In this document: one piece after another, positions 1-11,566 of the stretch
Position numbering within the stretch: the first letter of the stretch is position 1
How the letters are laid out: each line of letters begins with the position of its first letter
Assembly: GCF_004571075.1 (NCBI RefSeq)
Contig: NZ_SPQP01000004.1
Location: 62,001-126,000 of the forward strand
Direction: 5' to 3'
Length of the DNA: 64,000 nucleotides
DNA from: Blastococcus sp. TF02A-35
Lineage (GTDB): Bacteria; Actinomycetota; Actinomycetes; Mycobacteriales; Geodermatophilaceae
Notes under the pieces: generated by a model
What the model was told of the DNA's origin: nothing
What the model saw: only the letters and a program-made list of their open reading frames with translations
The model's database searches: none
Position numbers and translations under genes: made by a program

Positions 1-977
1 TCGACGTCGACCAGCTGGCCGCGGGTGCGGATGAGGCTGGCGACGGTGGCCACCACCAGGACGCCGAGGATGATCCCCAGCGACACCACGATCGGGATCT
101 CCGGGACCGACTCGATGTGCTCGCCGCCGTTGATGAACGGCAGCTCGTTGGTGTGCAGCGCCTCCATCACCAGCTTGACGCCGATGAAGGCCAGGATGAC
201 GGCGAGGCCGAGCGAGAGGTAGACCAGGCGCTTGAGCAGGCCACCGAGCAGGAAGTAGAGCTGGCGCAGGCCCATCAGCGCGAACACGTTCGCGGTGAAG
301 ACGATGAACGGCTCCTTCGTGAGGCCGAAGATCGCCGGGATGCTGTCCAGCGCGAAGATCAGGTCCGTCGTCCCCAGTGCGAGGAAGACGATGATCATCG
401 GCGTCCAGAGCTTCTTGCCGTTCTCGACCACGCGGATCTTGGCGCCGTGGAAGTCCTGGCTGATCGGCAGGACCTTCCGCATGCGGCGGATGAAGGCGTT
501 CTCCTCGTAGTCGTCGTCCTCACCGCGGTGCCGGACGAGGTTGACCGCCGTGTACACGAGGAAGGCGCCGAAGAAGTAGAAGATCCAGGTGAACCGCTCG
601 ATGAGGGCGGCGCCGGCGAGGATGAAGATGCCGCGCAGGACCAGCGCGATGATGATGCCGACCATCAGGGCCTCCTGCTGCAGGTGCCGCGGCACCCGGA
701 AGCGGGCCATGATGATCACGAAGACGAAGAGGTTGTCGACCGAGAGCGAGTACTCGGTCAGCCAGCCCGCGTAGAACTCGGTGGCGTACGTGCCGTTGGT
801 GAAGACGAGCACCAGCACGCCGAAGAGCAGGGCGAGGGCGACGTAGAAGCCGACCCAGAGTCCCGCCTCCTTCATGGAGGGCTCGTGCGGACGGCGGGTG
901 ACGATGGCGAGGTCGGCGAGCAGCAGGACTGTGAGCCCCACGAACGTCGCGATCTCGAACCAGACGGGGAGCTCCAC
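1..977 (-). CDS. TerC family integral membrane protein (3' end outside window)
   Basis: This is a multi-pass membrane protein of the TerC/Alx family, which in characterised members exports or handles divalent metals such as manganese. The reading frame shows alternating hydrophobic helices and the two TerC signatures YSLSVDNLFVFV near residue 75 and FALDSIPAIFGLT near residue 215, whose acidic residues lie within membrane segments. I place the start at the GTG at 977 because an in-frame TGA lies just upstream (986-984). A possible -10 hexamer TAGAGT (991-986) is 8 nt before the start, so the transcript may be nearly leaderless. The gene runs off the left edge, so the C-terminus is missing. 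It is a paralogue of the next gene (1079-2179). Confidence 0.9.
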   Translation of the reverse strand, partial: MELPVWFEIATFVGLTVLLLADLAIVTRRPHEPSMKEAGLWVGFYVALALLFGVLVLVFTNGTYATEFYAGWLTEYSLSVDNLFVFVIIMARFRVPRHLQQEALMVGIIIALVLRGIFILAGAALIERFTWIFYFFGAFLVYTAVNLVRHRGEDDDYEENAFIRRMRKVLPISQDFHGAKIRVVENGKKLWTPMIIVFLALGTTDLIFALDSIPAIFGLTKEPFIVFTANVFALMGLRQLYFLLGGLLKRLVYLSLGLAVILAFIGVKLVMEALHTNELPFINGGEHIESVPEIPIVVSLGIILGVLVVATVASLIRTRGQLVDV

Positions 978-1038
978 GAGGCCTCACTCTACGGGTCGAC
1001 CGGCCCTGGGACGCGCCGGCGCTGGTGCGGACAGAACT

Positions 1039-1070
1039 CCGGCGGGACCCCCTCACGGGGGCCCCGCCGG
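1039..1070 (-). terminator. Hairpin terminator after the second TerC gene
   Basis: A GC-rich inverted repeat (CCGGCGGG paired with CCCGCCGG around an inner C5/G5 pair) lies just beyond the stop codon of the TerC gene that ends at 1079. It separates that gene from the downstream TerC paralogue. It lacks a clear T-tract, as is common in high-GC actinobacteria. Confidence 0.6.
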
Positions 1071-1078
1071 GCCTTCGT

Positions 1079-2179
1079 TCAGTGCGTGGCCGCCCCGTCG
1101 GTCCGGGGCTCCGCGCTCACGGGCACCGGCTCGGCGGAGCCGGTCCCCTCGGTGCCCCGGGGCAGGTCCCGGGAACCACCGTGCCGGCCGGCGACCGCCC
1201 GCTCCGCACGGTCCCTGCGGCTCTTGGCGAGGCTGGCCACCGTGGTGACGACCAGCGTCACGAGGATGACCGACAGCGACAGCCAGGTGGGCACCTCGGG
1301 GATCAGGGTCACGTGCTCACCACCGTTGACGAACGGCAGCTCGTTGGTGTGCAGCGCGTGGATCACCAGCTTGGCGCCGATGAACCCGAGGATGACCGCC
1401 AGCCCGTAGGACAGGTAGACCAGGCGGTCGAGCAGCCCGTCGATGAGGAAGAACAGCTGGCGCAGGCCCAGCAGCGAGAACGCGTTGGCCGTGAAGACCA
1501 GGTAGGTCTCCTGGGTCAGGCCGAAGATCGCCGGGATCGAGTCGACGGCGAAGATCACGTCGGCGGTGCCGATGGCCAGCAACGCGATGGCCAGCGGGGT
1601 GATGAGCCGGCGGCCGTCGACCCGGACGGTCATCCGGTCGCCGTGGTACTCGTCGGTCGTCGGCAGCACGCGCCGGGCGAACCGCAGGACGGCGTTCTCC
1701 TTGTAGTCCTCGTCGCCGCTGTGACCGCCGCTGCGGGCCTGCACCCACGCGGTCCAGATCAGGATGGCGCCGAAGAGGTAGAAGACCCAGCTGAAGTTCT
1801 CGATGGCGGCGGCGCCGACGAGGATGAAGACGGTGCGCAGCGCGAGCGCGAAGGTGATGCCGAAGAGCAGCACCTTCTGCTGGAGCTCCCGGGGCACCCC
1901 GAAGCTCGCCATGATCAGGACGAAGACGAAGAGGTTGTCGACCGACAGGCTCTTCTCGGTGATGTAGCCGGCGAAGTACTCGCCGGCGAACTGCGCACCG
2001 GAGAAGACCAGCACGAGGACGCCGAAGACCACGGCGAGGCCGACGTAGACCGCCGACCAGATGGCCGACTCACGCAGCGACGGCGCGTGCGGCGTGCGCA
2101 CGTGGCCGACGAAGTCGAAGACGAGCATCGCCATGATCGCGGCGACGGTGATACCCCACACCCACATGGGCACGTCCAT
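1079..2179 (-). CDS. TerC family integral membrane protein, riboswitch-controlled
   Basis: A 366-residue TerC-family membrane protein, probably a manganese or other divalent-cation exporter. It shows the paired family motifs SLSVDNLFVFVLIM and FAVDSIPAIFGLT and about nine hydrophobic helices. The C-terminal tail (KSRRDRAERAVAGRHGG) is basic and probably cytoplasmic. The ATG at 2179 is preceded by GGAGG with 7-nt spacing; a TTG two codons upstream is too close to that site to be used. The 5' leader carries a probable yybP-ykoY manganese riboswitch, so expression should rise with manganese. The gene is followed tandemly by a paralogue that lacks such a leader. Confidence 0.93.
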   Translation of the reverse strand: MDVPMWVWGITVAAIMAMLVFDFVGHVRTPHAPSLRESAIWSAVYVGLAVVFGVLVLVFSGAQFAGEYFAGYITEKSLSVDNLFVFVLIMASFGVPRELQQKVLLFGITFALALRTVFILVGAAAIENFSWVFYLFGAILIWTAWVQARSGGHSGDEDYKENAVLRFARRVLPTTDEYHGDRMTVRVDGRRLITPLAIALLAIGTADVIFAVDSIPAIFGLTQETYLVFTANAFSLLGLRQLFFLIDGLLDRLVYLSYGLAVILGFIGAKLVIHALHTNELPFVNGGEHVTLIPEVPTWLSLSVILVTLVVTTVASLAKSRRDRAERAVAGRHGGSRDLPRGTEGTGSAEPVPVSAEPRTDGAATH

Positions 2180-2213
2180 GCACAAACCTCCGGAGACTGG
2201 CAGTCGTCAGTGT

Positions 2214-2327
2214 CCGAAGGTCTCTTCCGCCGCCGGCTGGAAGCCGGTGGCCGACGGTGCCGGATCCCGGGCTGCGAGGCCCGGTCTCGTACTGACGACA
2301 CCGCCGCGGAGGAATACTCCCCTTCGC
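2214..2327 (-). promoter_or_regulatory. Candidate yybP-ykoY manganese riboswitch
   Basis: Read on the minus strand, the leader contains GCGAAGGGGAGTA, matching the conserved GGGGAGUA entry of yybP-ykoY aptamers, and ends with GAGACCTTCGG, matching the conserved GAGACCUU exit. CGAAGG (2326-2321) and CCTTCG (2220-2215) form the closing P1 stem, and the interior holds two further hairpins plus a TACGAGA segment. The aptamer sits between a plausible -10 (TAGAGT, 2378-2373) and the GGAGG site of a TerC gene, a standard target of this Mn2+-sensing class. The assignment rests on motif recall; no covariance model was run. Confidence 0.75.
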
Positions 2328-2372
2328 ATCCGTTCACGGTCAGGCGTCATCGCCGCCGGTCACGGTGCCGCC

Positions 2373-2378
2373 ACTCTA
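2373..2378 (-). promoter_or_regulatory. Probable -10 element for the riboswitch-TerC transcript
   Basis: TAGAGT on the minus strand lies about 45 bp upstream of the aptamer P1 stem, giving a leader of roughly 185 nt before the TerC start at 2179. No strong -35 is visible. Confidence 0.4.
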
Positions 2379-2452
2379 CCGTGCGCGGCCCGCACTCCGG
2401 CCCAGGCCGCGCCGATCGCCCGTCCGCGGACCCCGGATCTCACCCGGCGTGG

Positions 2453-2478
2453 GGAGCCGGCGCCGGCGACCCGGCTCC
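2453..2478 (-). terminator. uvrB terminator hairpin
   Basis: GGAGCCGG (2453-2460) pairs with CCGGCTCC (2471-2478) directly after the uvrB stop codon. It isolates uvrB from the TerC leader that follows on the same strand. Confidence 0.65.
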
Positions 2479-2480
2479 GG

Positions 2481-4595
<2,115 letters not shown>

Positions 4596-4601
4596 CCCAC
4601 G

Positions 4602-4607
4602 AAAGTA
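4602..4607 (-). promoter_or_regulatory. -10 element of uvrB (leaderless arrangement)
   Basis: TACTTT on the minus strand is separated by 6 nt (CGTGGG) from the GTG start of uvrB, which puts transcription start at or next to the start codon. No ribosome-binding site is present. Confidence 0.55.
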
Positions 4608-4689
4608 CGTCGGCGGTGTGACAGAACGCGTCCCGAGCGCGCTCGTGCGACCCGTGGTGCACCCGCGAGCCGAGGGGCAGGGCGGGTAC

Positions 4690-4718
4690 TTGTCTCCTCC
4701 CGCGGACTTCCCTAGCGT
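4690..4718 (+). promoter_or_regulatory. Sigma-70-type promoter for glgX-treY
   Basis: TTGTCT (4690-4695) and TAGCGT (4713-4718) are separated by exactly 17 bp. Transcription would begin near 4725, leaving an approximately 355-nt leader before glgX. The rest of the 484-bp gap between uvrB and glgX contains no convincing gene; its short open frames have no family resemblance. Confidence 0.5.
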
Positions 4719-4847
4719 GCCTGGTCGCAGGAGCGGTCACCATCGGGTACCAGCGCCACCCGGGCCCCCACCCGGGCGAGGTCGGTGCCCGCTGCGCGTG
4801 GCCGCCCCGGCGGCGGGGGCGCTGCGGCGCCCCTGCCGGACCTGCGC

Positions 4848-4884
4848 ACGACGCCCCCTGCGGCCCTGCCGCCGGGGGCGTCGT
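4848..4884 (+). terminator. Strong hairpin inside the glgX leader (possible attenuator)
   Basis: ACGACGCCCCC (4848-4858) pairs perfectly with GGGGGCGTCGT (4874-4884), with an inner GCGGC/GCCGC pairing in the loop. It lies between the promoter at 4690 and the ribosome-binding site at 5063, so it could attenuate the operon or be the end of a short leader RNA. Function is inferred from structure only. Confidence 0.4.
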
Positions 4885-5079
4885 CGTCTGCGCGCCGACC
4901 AGGCAACTCGGGGCGGACGGGTCCCGTGGGACGGCCGTCAGGACTCACACCGCGTCCAGGTGTGGCGGGGCCCTCGCGCGGGCAACGGGTCACCGTCGCC
5001 CGTCCCGGTCGGCCGCGCCAGCACGCGCGCCGGCCCGGCCCCCAGCCCTCGGGGCCCCATGCAGGAGGAACTCCACACG

Positions 5080-7188
5080 ATGACCCAGGTATGGCCCGGT
5101 AGTGCCTACCCCCTCGGCGCCACCTACGACGGCACCGGCACCAACTTCGCGATCTTCAGCGAGGTGGCCGAGAAAGTCGAGCTGTGCCTGTTCGACGAGC
5201 AGGGCAACGAGGAGCGCATCCGGCTCCCCGAGATGGACGGCTACGTCTGGCACGCCTTCCTCCCCGGCATCCACCCCGGGCAGAGGTACGGCTTCCGCGT
5301 ACACGGCCCCTACGAGCCGGAGCAGGGCCTGCGCTGCAACCCGAACAAGCTGCTGCTCGACCCGTACGCCAAGGCGGTCGACGGCCAGATCGACTGGGAC
5401 CCGTCGGTCTTCGGCTACGACTTCGAGACCAAGGAGCGCAACGACGACGACTCCGCGGCGCACATGCCGAAGTCCGTCGTCGTCAACCCCTACTTCGACT
5501 GGGGCGTGGACCGCCCGCCGAAGACCCCCTACAACAAGACGGTCATCTACGAGGCCCACGTCAAGGGCCTGACCATGACCAACCCGAGGATCCCCGAGGA
5601 GCTGCGCGGCACCTACGCCGGCGTCGCGCACCCGGCGACGATCGAGCACCTGCAGGAGCTCGGCATCACCGCGATCGAGCTGCTGCCGGTGCACCAGTTC
5701 GTGCAGGACGACACCCTGCAGCAGAAGGGCCTGCGCAACTACTGGGGCTACAACACGATCGGCTTCTTCGCGCCGCACAACGAGTACGCCCAGGCGAGCA
5801 ACGGCCAGCAGGTGCAGGAGTTCAAGGGCATGGTCCGGGCCCTGCACGAGGCGGGCATCGAGGTCATCCTCGACGTCGTCTACAACCACACCGCCGAGGG
5901 CAACCACCTGGGCCCGACGCTGTCGTTCAAGGGCATCGACAACCGGACGTACTACCGGCTGGTCGAGGGCGACGAGCAGTACTACATGGACACCACCGGC
6001 ACCGGGAACTCGCTCAACGTCCGCGTCCCGCAGTCGCTGCAGCTGATCATGGACTCGCTGCGGTACTGGGTCACCGAGATGCACGTCGACGGCTTCCGCT
6101 TCGACCTCGCCTCCACCCTGGCCCGCCAGTTCCACGAGGTCGACCGGCTGTCGGCGTTCTTCGACCTGGTGCACCAGGACCCCGTCGTCAGCCAGGTGAA
6201 GCTCATCGCCGAGCCGTGGGACATCGGCGACGGCGGCTACCAGGTCGGCAACTTCCCGGCCCTGTGGACCGAGTGGAACGGCAAGTACCGCGACACCGTC
6301 CGCGACTTCTGGCGCGGTGAGGGCGGGACGATCGGCGAGTTCGCCGACCGCATCTCCGGCTCGGCCGACCTGTACCAGCACTCGGGCCGCCGCCCGGTCG
6401 CCAGCATCAACTTCGTCACCGCCCACGACGGCTTCACGATGAAGGACCTCGTCTCCTACAACGAGAAGCACAACGAGGCCAACGGCGAGGGCAACAACGA
6501 CGGCGAGAGCCACAACCGCAGCTGGAACTGCGGCGTCGAGGGCGAGACCGACGACCCGGAGGTCCTGCACCTGCGGGCCCGCCAGCAGCGGAACTTCATC
6601 GCCACGCTGATGCTCAGCCAGGGCGTGCCGATGCTGCTGCACGGCGACGAGCTGGGCCGCTCGCAGGGCGGCAACAACAACGGCTACTGCCAGGACTCCG
6701 AGCTCACCTGGATCGACTGGGACAACGTCGACGAGGGGCTGCTGGAGTTCACCAAGAAGGTGACGCAGCTGCGCTGCGACCACCCGACGTTCCGCCGTCG
6801 CCGGTTCTTCCACGGCCGTCCCGTGCCCCGCGGGCTGGGCGAGCCGGTGCCGGACATCGCCTGGCTGACCCCCGAGGGCGACGAGATGGGCGACGAGGAC
6901 TGGGACGTCGGCTACGCCAAGTCCCTGGCCGTCTACCTGAACGGCGTGGGCATCCGGGAGACCGACGAGCGCGGCGAGTACGTCAAGGACGACCACTTCT
7001 ACCTGGCGTTCAACGCCTCCGACCAGCCGATCGAGTTCACCCTCCCCGGCGAGGACTACTGCCAGGGGTGGACGACGGTCCTCGACACCGCCGAGATGGG
7101 CGAGGTCGAGCCGGTCGAGCTGAAGCCGGGCGAGACGGTCACCGTCGACGGCCGGGCGATCGTCGTGCTGACCGGGCCGTCGGCGTGA
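5080..7188 (+). CDS. glgX: Glycogen debranching enzyme GlgX
   Basis: A 702-residue GH13 enzyme that hydrolyses alpha-1,6 branches of glycogen, giving linear maltodextrins for TreY. An N-terminal CBM48-like domain (about residues 10-100) precedes the catalytic barrel. The catalytic residues lie in DGFRFDLAS (Asp nucleophile), LIAEPWDIG (Glu acid/base) and FVTAHDGFT (Asp). The ATG at 5080 follows AGGAGGAA at 5063 with 9-nt spacing. An in-frame ATG at 5059 overlaps the ribosome-binding site and is rejected. The stop codon overlaps the treY GTG (GTGA), so the two are translationally coupled. Confidence 0.96.
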   Translation: MTQVWPGSAYPLGATYDGTGTNFAIFSEVAEKVELCLFDEQGNEERIRLPEMDGYVWHAFLPGIHPGQRYGFRVHGPYEPEQGLRCNPNKLLLDPYAKAVDGQIDWDPSVFGYDFETKERNDDDSAAHMPKSVVVNPYFDWGVDRPPKTPYNKTVIYEAHVKGLTMTNPRIPEELRGTYAGVAHPATIEHLQELGITAIELLPVHQFVQDDTLQQKGLRNYWGYNTIGFFAPHNEYAQASNGQQVQEFKGMVRALHEAGIEVILDVVYNHTAEGNHLGPTLSFKGIDNRTYYRLVEGDEQYYMDTTGTGNSLNVRVPQSLQLIMDSLRYWVTEMHVDGFRFDLASTLARQFHEVDRLSAFFDLVHQDPVVSQVKLIAEPWDIGDGGYQVGNFPALWTEWNGKYRDTVRDFWRGEGGTIGEFADRISGSADLYQHSGRRPVASINFVTAHDGFTMKDLVSYNEKHNEANGEGNNDGESHNRSWNCGVEGETDDPEVLHLRARQQRNFIATLMLSQGVPMLLHGDELGRSQGGNNNGYCQDSELTWIDWDNVDEGLLEFTKKVTQLRCDHPTFRRRRFFHGRPVPRGLGEPVPDIAWLTPEGDEMGDEDWDVGYAKSLAVYLNGVGIRETDERGEYVKDDHFYLAFNASDQPIEFTLPGEDYCQGWTTVLDTAEMGEVEPVELKPGETVTVDGRAIVVLTGPSA

Positions 7189-9533
7189 CCGGCCCGGTCC
7201 TGGCTCCGGACGAGGAGCCGCGCCGGGGCGTGCCCTCGGCGACCTACCGGCTGCAGGTGCACGCGGGCTTCCGGCTGCAGGACGCCGCGGAGCTGGCCGG
7301 CTACCTGGCCGACCTCGGCGTCTCGCACGCCTACTCCTCCCCCCTGCTGCGCTCGGCCGAGGGCAGCAACCACGGCTACGACACCGTGGACCACGCCCAC
7401 ATCGACGAGGCGCGGGGCGGGCAGGAGGGCTTCGACCGGCTCGTCGGCGCGCTGCACGAGCACGGCCTCGGCCTGGTGCTGGACCTGGTGCCCAACCACA
7501 TGGGCGTCGACGACCCGGCCGCCGCACCGTGGTGGTGGGACGTCCTCCAGCACGGCCAGAGGTCCGCGCACGCCGGCGCCTTCGACATCGACTGGGAGGT
7601 CGGGGGCGGCAAGGTCCGCATCCCGGTGCTCGGGTCGGCGGACGACGTCGAGAAGCTGGAGGTGGTGGACGGGGAGCTGCGCTACTACGACAACCGCTTC
7701 CCGATCGCGCCGGGCACCGAGGGCGGGACCCCCCAGGAGGTGCACGCCCGCCAGAACTACGAGCTGGTCGACTGGCGGCGCGCGGACTCCGACCTGAACT
7801 ACCGGCGGTTCTTCGCGATCAACACCCTCGCCGGCCTGCGGGTCGAGGACCCCGCCGTCTTCGACGCCACGCACGAGCTGGTGCTGCGGCTCGTGCACGA
7901 GGGCGCCGTCGACGGTCTGCGGATCGACCACCCGGACGGGCTGGCCGACCCGAAGGGCTACCTCGACCGCCTGGCCGAGGCGTCGGACGACCGGTGGACG
8001 GTCGTCGAGAAGATCCTGGAGCCCGGCGAGGACCTGCCGGAGTCCTGGCGGACGGCGGGGACGACCGGGTACGACGCGCTCGCCGAGGTCGACGAGGTGC
8101 TGGTCGACCCGGCCGGCGAGCCTGCGATCACCGCCCTGGACACCGAGCTGGCCGGCACGCAGGTCGACTACGCGGAGCTGGTGCGGAGGTGCAAGCGCGA
8201 GGTCACCGACGGGATGCTCGGCTCGGAGGTCGCCCGCCTGGTGCGGGTGATCGGTGAGCTGCCCGGCGTCGACCGGGAGCAGCAGACCGAGGCGCTGGCC
8301 GAGCTGCTGGCGAGCTTCCCGGTCTACCGCAGCTACCTGCCCGACGGTCGCGAGCACCTGGACACCACGGTGGCCGCGGTGCGCGAGCGCCGGCCCGACC
8401 TGACCGCGGCGCTCGACGCCCTGCACCCGGTGCTCTCCCAGGCCGGCACCGAGGCGGCGACCCGGTTCGAGCAGACCAGCGGCCCGGTCATGGCCAAGGG
8501 CGTGGAGGACAGCGCCTACTACCGGTGGGCGCGGTTCGTGGCGCTCAACGAGGTCGGCGGCGACCCGGCCGAGTTCGGCACCTCGGTCGCGGAGTTCCAC
8601 GAGGCGCAGCAGCGACGGCTGGAGAAGCGCCCGCGGTCGATGACCACGCTGTCCACGCACGACACCAAGCGCAGCGAGGACGTGCGGGCCCGGCTGGCGG
8701 TGCTGGCCGAGATCCCGAGCGAGTGGGCGCAGCTGGTGCGCGGCTGGCTGTCCCGGCACCCGCTGGCCGACCGCTCCCTGGCGCACCTGGTGTGGCAGAA
8801 CCTCGTGGGCGCCTGGCCGCTCTCCCGCGAGCGGGCGCACGCCTACGTGGAGAAGGCCGCCCGCGAGGCCGGCACCTCGACCACCTGGACCAACCCGGTG
8901 CAGGAGTTCGAGGAGCAGCTGCACGCGCTGGTCGACGCCGCCTACGACGACCCGACGACGACGGCGGAGATCGAGGCGTTCGTCGCCCGCATCGCGCCGC
9001 TGGGCCGGTCGAACTCGCTGAGCCAGAAGCTCCTGCAGCTCACGATGCCGGGCGTCCCCGACGTCTACCAGGGCACCGAGCTGTGGGACTACTCGCTGGT
9101 CGACCCGGACAACCGCCGTCCGGTGGACTACGCGCTGCGCCGGGAGCTGCTGGCCCGGCTCGACGCCGGTGAGGTGCCCGGGGTCGACGAGACCGGCGCG
9201 GCCAAGCTGCTCGTCGTGTCCCGGGTGCTGCGCGCGCGGCGGGACCACCCGGAGTGGTTCGCGGGCTACTCCCCCGTGCAGGTCACCGGCTCGGGCGCCG
9301 ACCACGTGGTCGCGTTCGACCGGGGCTTCGAGGACGCCGACGGCGTGGTCGTCGTGGCCACCCGGCTGCCCGCGAAGCTGGCGGAGCAGGGCTGGGGCGA
9401 CACCGCCGTCCAGCTGCCCAACGGCGCCTGGCGGGACCTGCTCACCGGTGAGCGGGTGGTCTCCGACGTGGCCGGCATCGCCGCCGACGCCCTGCTCGCG
9501 AAGCTCCCGGTCGCCCTCCTCGTCCGCGACTGA
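7185..9533 (+). CDS. treY: Malto-oligosyltrehalose synthase TreY
   Basis: TreY converts the reducing-end alpha-1,4 link of a maltodextrin to an alpha,alpha-1,1 link, the first step of the TreY-TreZ trehalose route. The 782-residue product has the usual N-terminus ([12 protein letters not shown], then YSSPLL and GSNHGYD). The catalytic regions are [15 protein letters not shown] (Asp), [10 protein letters not shown] (Glu) and [17 protein letters not shown] (Asp). The GTG at 7185 overlaps the glgX stop. The partner treZ is not adjacent: an opposite-strand ABC operon occupies the 3.2 kb between them. Confidence 0.96.
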   Translation: MTGPVLAPDEEPRRGVPSATYRLQVHAGFRLQDAAELAGYLADLGVSHAYSSPLLRSAEGSNHGYDTVDHAHIDEARGGQEGFDRLVGALHEHGLGLVLDLVPNHMGVDDPAAAPWWWDVLQHGQRSAHAGAFDIDWEVGGGKVRIPVLGSADDVEKLEVVDGELRYYDNRFPIAPGTEGGTPQEVHARQNYELVDWRRADSDLNYRRFFAINTLAGLRVEDPAVFDATHELVLRLVHEGAVDGLRIDHPDGLADPKGYLDRLAEASDDRWTVVEKILEPGEDLPESWRTAGTTGYDALAEVDEVLVDPAGEPAITALDTELAGTQVDYAELVRRCKREVTDGMLGSEVARLVRVIGELPGVDREQQTEALAELLASFPVYRSYLPDGREHLDTTVAAVRERRPDLTAALDALHPVLSQAGTEAATRFEQTSGPVMAKGVEDSAYYRWARFVALNEVGGDPAEFGTSVAEFHEAQQRRLEKRPRSMTTLSTHDTKRSEDVRARLAVLAEIPSEWAQLVRGWLSRHPLADRSLAHLVWQNLVGAWPLSRERAHAYVEKAAREAGTSTTWTNPVQEFEEQLHALVDAAYDDPTTTAEIEAFVARIAPLGRSNSLSQKLLQLTMPGVPDVYQGTELWDYSLVDPDNRRPVDYALRRELLARLDAGEVPGVDETGAAKLLVVSRVLRARRDHPEWFAGYSPVQVTGSGADHVVAFDRGFEDADGVVVVATRLPAKLAEQGWGDTAVQLPNGAWRDLLTGERVVSDVAGIAADALLAKLPVALLVRD

Positions 9534-9558
9534 CCAAGGACCCCCGCCCGCTCGGGCC

Positions 9559-9617
9559 GGCCCCCTCGCAGGGACCCGGCCCGAGCGGAGCGAGGGTCGG
9601 GGGGCGAGGGGGTCCTT
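9559..9617. repeat. Dispersed intergenic palindromic repeat, copy 1
   Basis: One of four related elements of about 60 bp in this window. Left arm GGCCCCCTCGCAGGG, an inner CCCGAGC/GCGAGGG hairpin and right arm GGGGGGCGAGGGGGTCC form nested stems. This copy fills the convergent gap between treY and the ABC permease and ends at the permease stop codon, so it could terminate both. The other copies are at 50998, 54147 and 60707, all in the same orientation. Confidence 0.7.
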
Positions 9618-10841
9618 TCAGAAGCGGATCGCGTCGATGACCTTGGCGCGGACCGCGATGATCGCGGGCAGCAGGCCGGCCAGCGCGCCGACGGCGGTCG
9701 CGGCGAGCATCCCCTCGACCGCCGCGGCGACCGGGAAACCGGGGGCGTCGGCGAGCGGGATGCCGTCGTTGAACAACCGCTCGATCGGCAGGTTGCGCAC
9801 CAGCACGACCGCGGCACCGACCGCCGCCACGCCCGCGAGCGCCGTGGCGCAGACGCTCTCCAGCATCACCGCGGAGAACACCCGGCCGGAGGTGGCCCCG
9901 AAGCTGCGGCGGACGCCGATCTCGCGGATCCGCTGGCGCACGGTGACCAGGCCGATGTTGAGCACGCCCAGCCCGCCGAGCACCAGGACGACGATCCCGG
10001 CGCCGCGGATGGCCAGCCGCAGCGTGGCCATGGTCTCCTCCATGCCCTCGACGTCCTGCCGGTAGGCGTCGACCTGCGCCCCGTCGAGCGCCAGCCCGAG
10101 GTCCCGCTCGACGGTCTCCATGACCTGGTCTGCCTGGTCCGGGCCGACCCACAGCTCGAGGTTGGTCGGCCCGCCGTACATCGCCTGCACCGGGTCGACC
10201 GTGCCGGCCTCGCCCCAGGGCCCTCCGGAGCGGTCGACCCGGTAGGCGACGAGCTCGGTGCCGTAGCCCTCGCGGACCACGCCGACGATGGTGGCGGTCA
10301 CCGGCGTCGGCCCGCCGAGCACCACGGTCGGCCGGGAGCCCAGGTCGGGGACGCCGAGCGCCTCCATGAACGCCTCGTTCACGACCAGCGCCGGGCTCAG
10401 CGAGGTCCGGTCGCCCTCGCGGAACCAGCGCCCCTGGACCGGCTCCTTGCGGTGCAGCTCGCCGTAGGAGGGCGACACCCGGATCGTCTGCACCCGCTGG
10501 GTGCCACCGGGGAGCCGGTACAGCCCCTCGCCGTAGGCCATGTTCGCCGAGGTGGTGATCCCGTATCGCTCGACCAGCTCGGCGACCGCCGCATCCCACT
10601 CCTCGGCCGCCGGGGGCATGCCGGTCATCGGGTCGAAGGCCTGGACGACGATCGTCGCCGACCGGCCACCCGTGCGCTCGGCGTTCTCCTGCTGCACCTG
10701 CGCGACGATCAGGCCGAGCGCCGTCACGGTGGTCATGGCGAACACCGCGAGGAAGACGCCGACCAGCGAGAGCAGCACCCGGCTCTTGTGGACGCGGACC
10801 TCGTCCCACGCCTCCGAGAGCGCGCCGAGGACGCCGGTCAC
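9618..10841 (-). CDS. ABC transporter permease, MacB/FtsX type
   Basis: A 407-residue permease with one N-terminal transmembrane helix (LLSLVGVFLAVFAMTTV, about residues 23-40), a large extracytoplasmic domain, and three C-terminal helices typical of the FtsX fold (GIVVLVLGGLGVLNIGL, then ALAGVAAVGAAVVLV, then MLAATAVGALAGLLPA). The motif RQRIREIGVRRSFGAT is characteristic of MacB-like permeases. These use ATP-driven mechanotransmission to export peptides, antibiotics or lipids rather than importing solutes. The start overlaps the stop of the ATPase gene (ATGA), showing one operon with the fusion protein and ATPase. Confidence 0.9.
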   Translation of the reverse strand: MTGVLGALSEAWDEVRVHKSRVLLSLVGVFLAVFAMTTVTALGLIVAQVQQENAERTGGRSATIVVQAFDPMTGMPPAAEEWDAAVAELVERYGITTSANMAYGEGLYRLPGGTQRVQTIRVSPSYGELHRKEPVQGRWFREGDRTSLSPALVVNEAFMEALGVPDLGSRPTVVLGGPTPVTATIVGVVREGYGTELVAYRVDRSGGPWGEAGTVDPVQAMYGGPTNLELWVGPDQADQVMETVERDLGLALDGAQVDAYRQDVEGMEETMATLRLAIRGAGIVVLVLGGLGVLNIGLVTVRQRIREIGVRRSFGATSGRVFSAVMLESVCATALAGVAAVGAAVVLVRNLPIERLFNDGIPLADAPGFPVAAAVEGMLAATAVGALAGLLPAIIAVRAKVIDAIRF

Positions 10842-11566
10842 ACCGTCCCCCGGTCCGCCGTCGCGGCGCCGAGGGAGCCGGCCTCGACCAGGGGCGAGAG
10901 CCGGCCGCCGTCCAGCCGGTAGCGCCGGCTCGCGAGCGCGGCCACGGACAGGTCGTGGGTGATCGTGATCAGCGCCGCGCCGTTCTCCGCGGTGGCCTGG
11001 GCCAGCAGCGCCATGACCTGGGCGCCGGTCTCGACGTCGAGGGCGCCGGTCGGCTCGTCGGCGAGCACCACCCGCGGGGCGCGCACCAGCGCGCGGGCGA
11101 TGGCCACCCGCTGCTGCTCGCCACCGGAGAGCCGCTCGGGCACCTGGTCGGCCCGGGCACCGAGACCCACCCGGTCGAGCATCTCGGCGGCGGTCCGGCG
11201 CCGGCGGAGGAAGTCACGGCCCCGGGCGTAGAGCAGCGGGGCCGCGACGTTCTCCACTGCGGTGCGCCGCGGCAGGAGGTTGAACTGCTGGAAGACGAAC
11301 CCGAAGACCTCGCCCCGCAGCCGCGACCGCCGGCGGGTCCGCAGGTGGTCGGTCGGCTCCCCGTCGAGCAGGTAGGTGCCGTCGGTCGGGCTGTCCAGCA
11401 GCCCCAGGATGTTCAGCAGCGTCGACTTGCCCGACCCCGAGCGCCCCACGATCGACACGTGCTCGCCGGGTGCGACCTCGAGGTCGACGCCGGTGAGGAT
11501 CGGCAGGAGGCTCCCGTCCGGCAGGTCGACCTGCCGGCTGATGCCGCTCAGCTGCAGCAGGCTCAT
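10838..11566 (-). CDS. ABC transporter ATP-binding protein, MacB/LolD type
   Basis: A 242-residue ATPase that energises the adjacent FtsX-type permease. Walker A is GRSGSGKST, the signature LSGGEQQRVAIARAL, and Walker B VVLADEPTGALD followed by the switch His in TITHDLS. The inserted DxxTDGTYLLDG and FQQFNLLPRRTAVENV segments match the LolD/MacB ATPase group. The ATG at 11566 overlaps the stop of the upstream fusion-protein gene (ATGA). Confidence 0.93.
   Translation of the reverse strand: MSLLQLSGISRQVDLPDGSLLPILTGVDLEVAPGEHVSIVGRSGSGKSTLLNILGLLDSPTDGTYLLDGEPTDHLRTRRRSRLRGEVFGFVFQQFNLLPRRTAVENVAAPLLYARGRDFLRRRRTAAEMLDRVGLGARADQVPERLSGGEQQRVAIARALVRAPRVVLADEPTGALDVETGAQVMALLAQATAENGAALITITHDLSVAALASRRYRLDGGRLSPLVEAGSLGAATADRGTV

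Noticed and set aside
4712-4993. Open frame on the minus strand in the glgX leader
   Set aside because: It is Pro/Arg/Gly-rich, lacks a ribosome-binding site, and overlaps the promoter and hairpin; it looks like a GC-rich chance frame.
7056-9305. Long minus-strand frame opposite treY
   Set aside because: It is an antisense shadow of treY with low-complexity composition.
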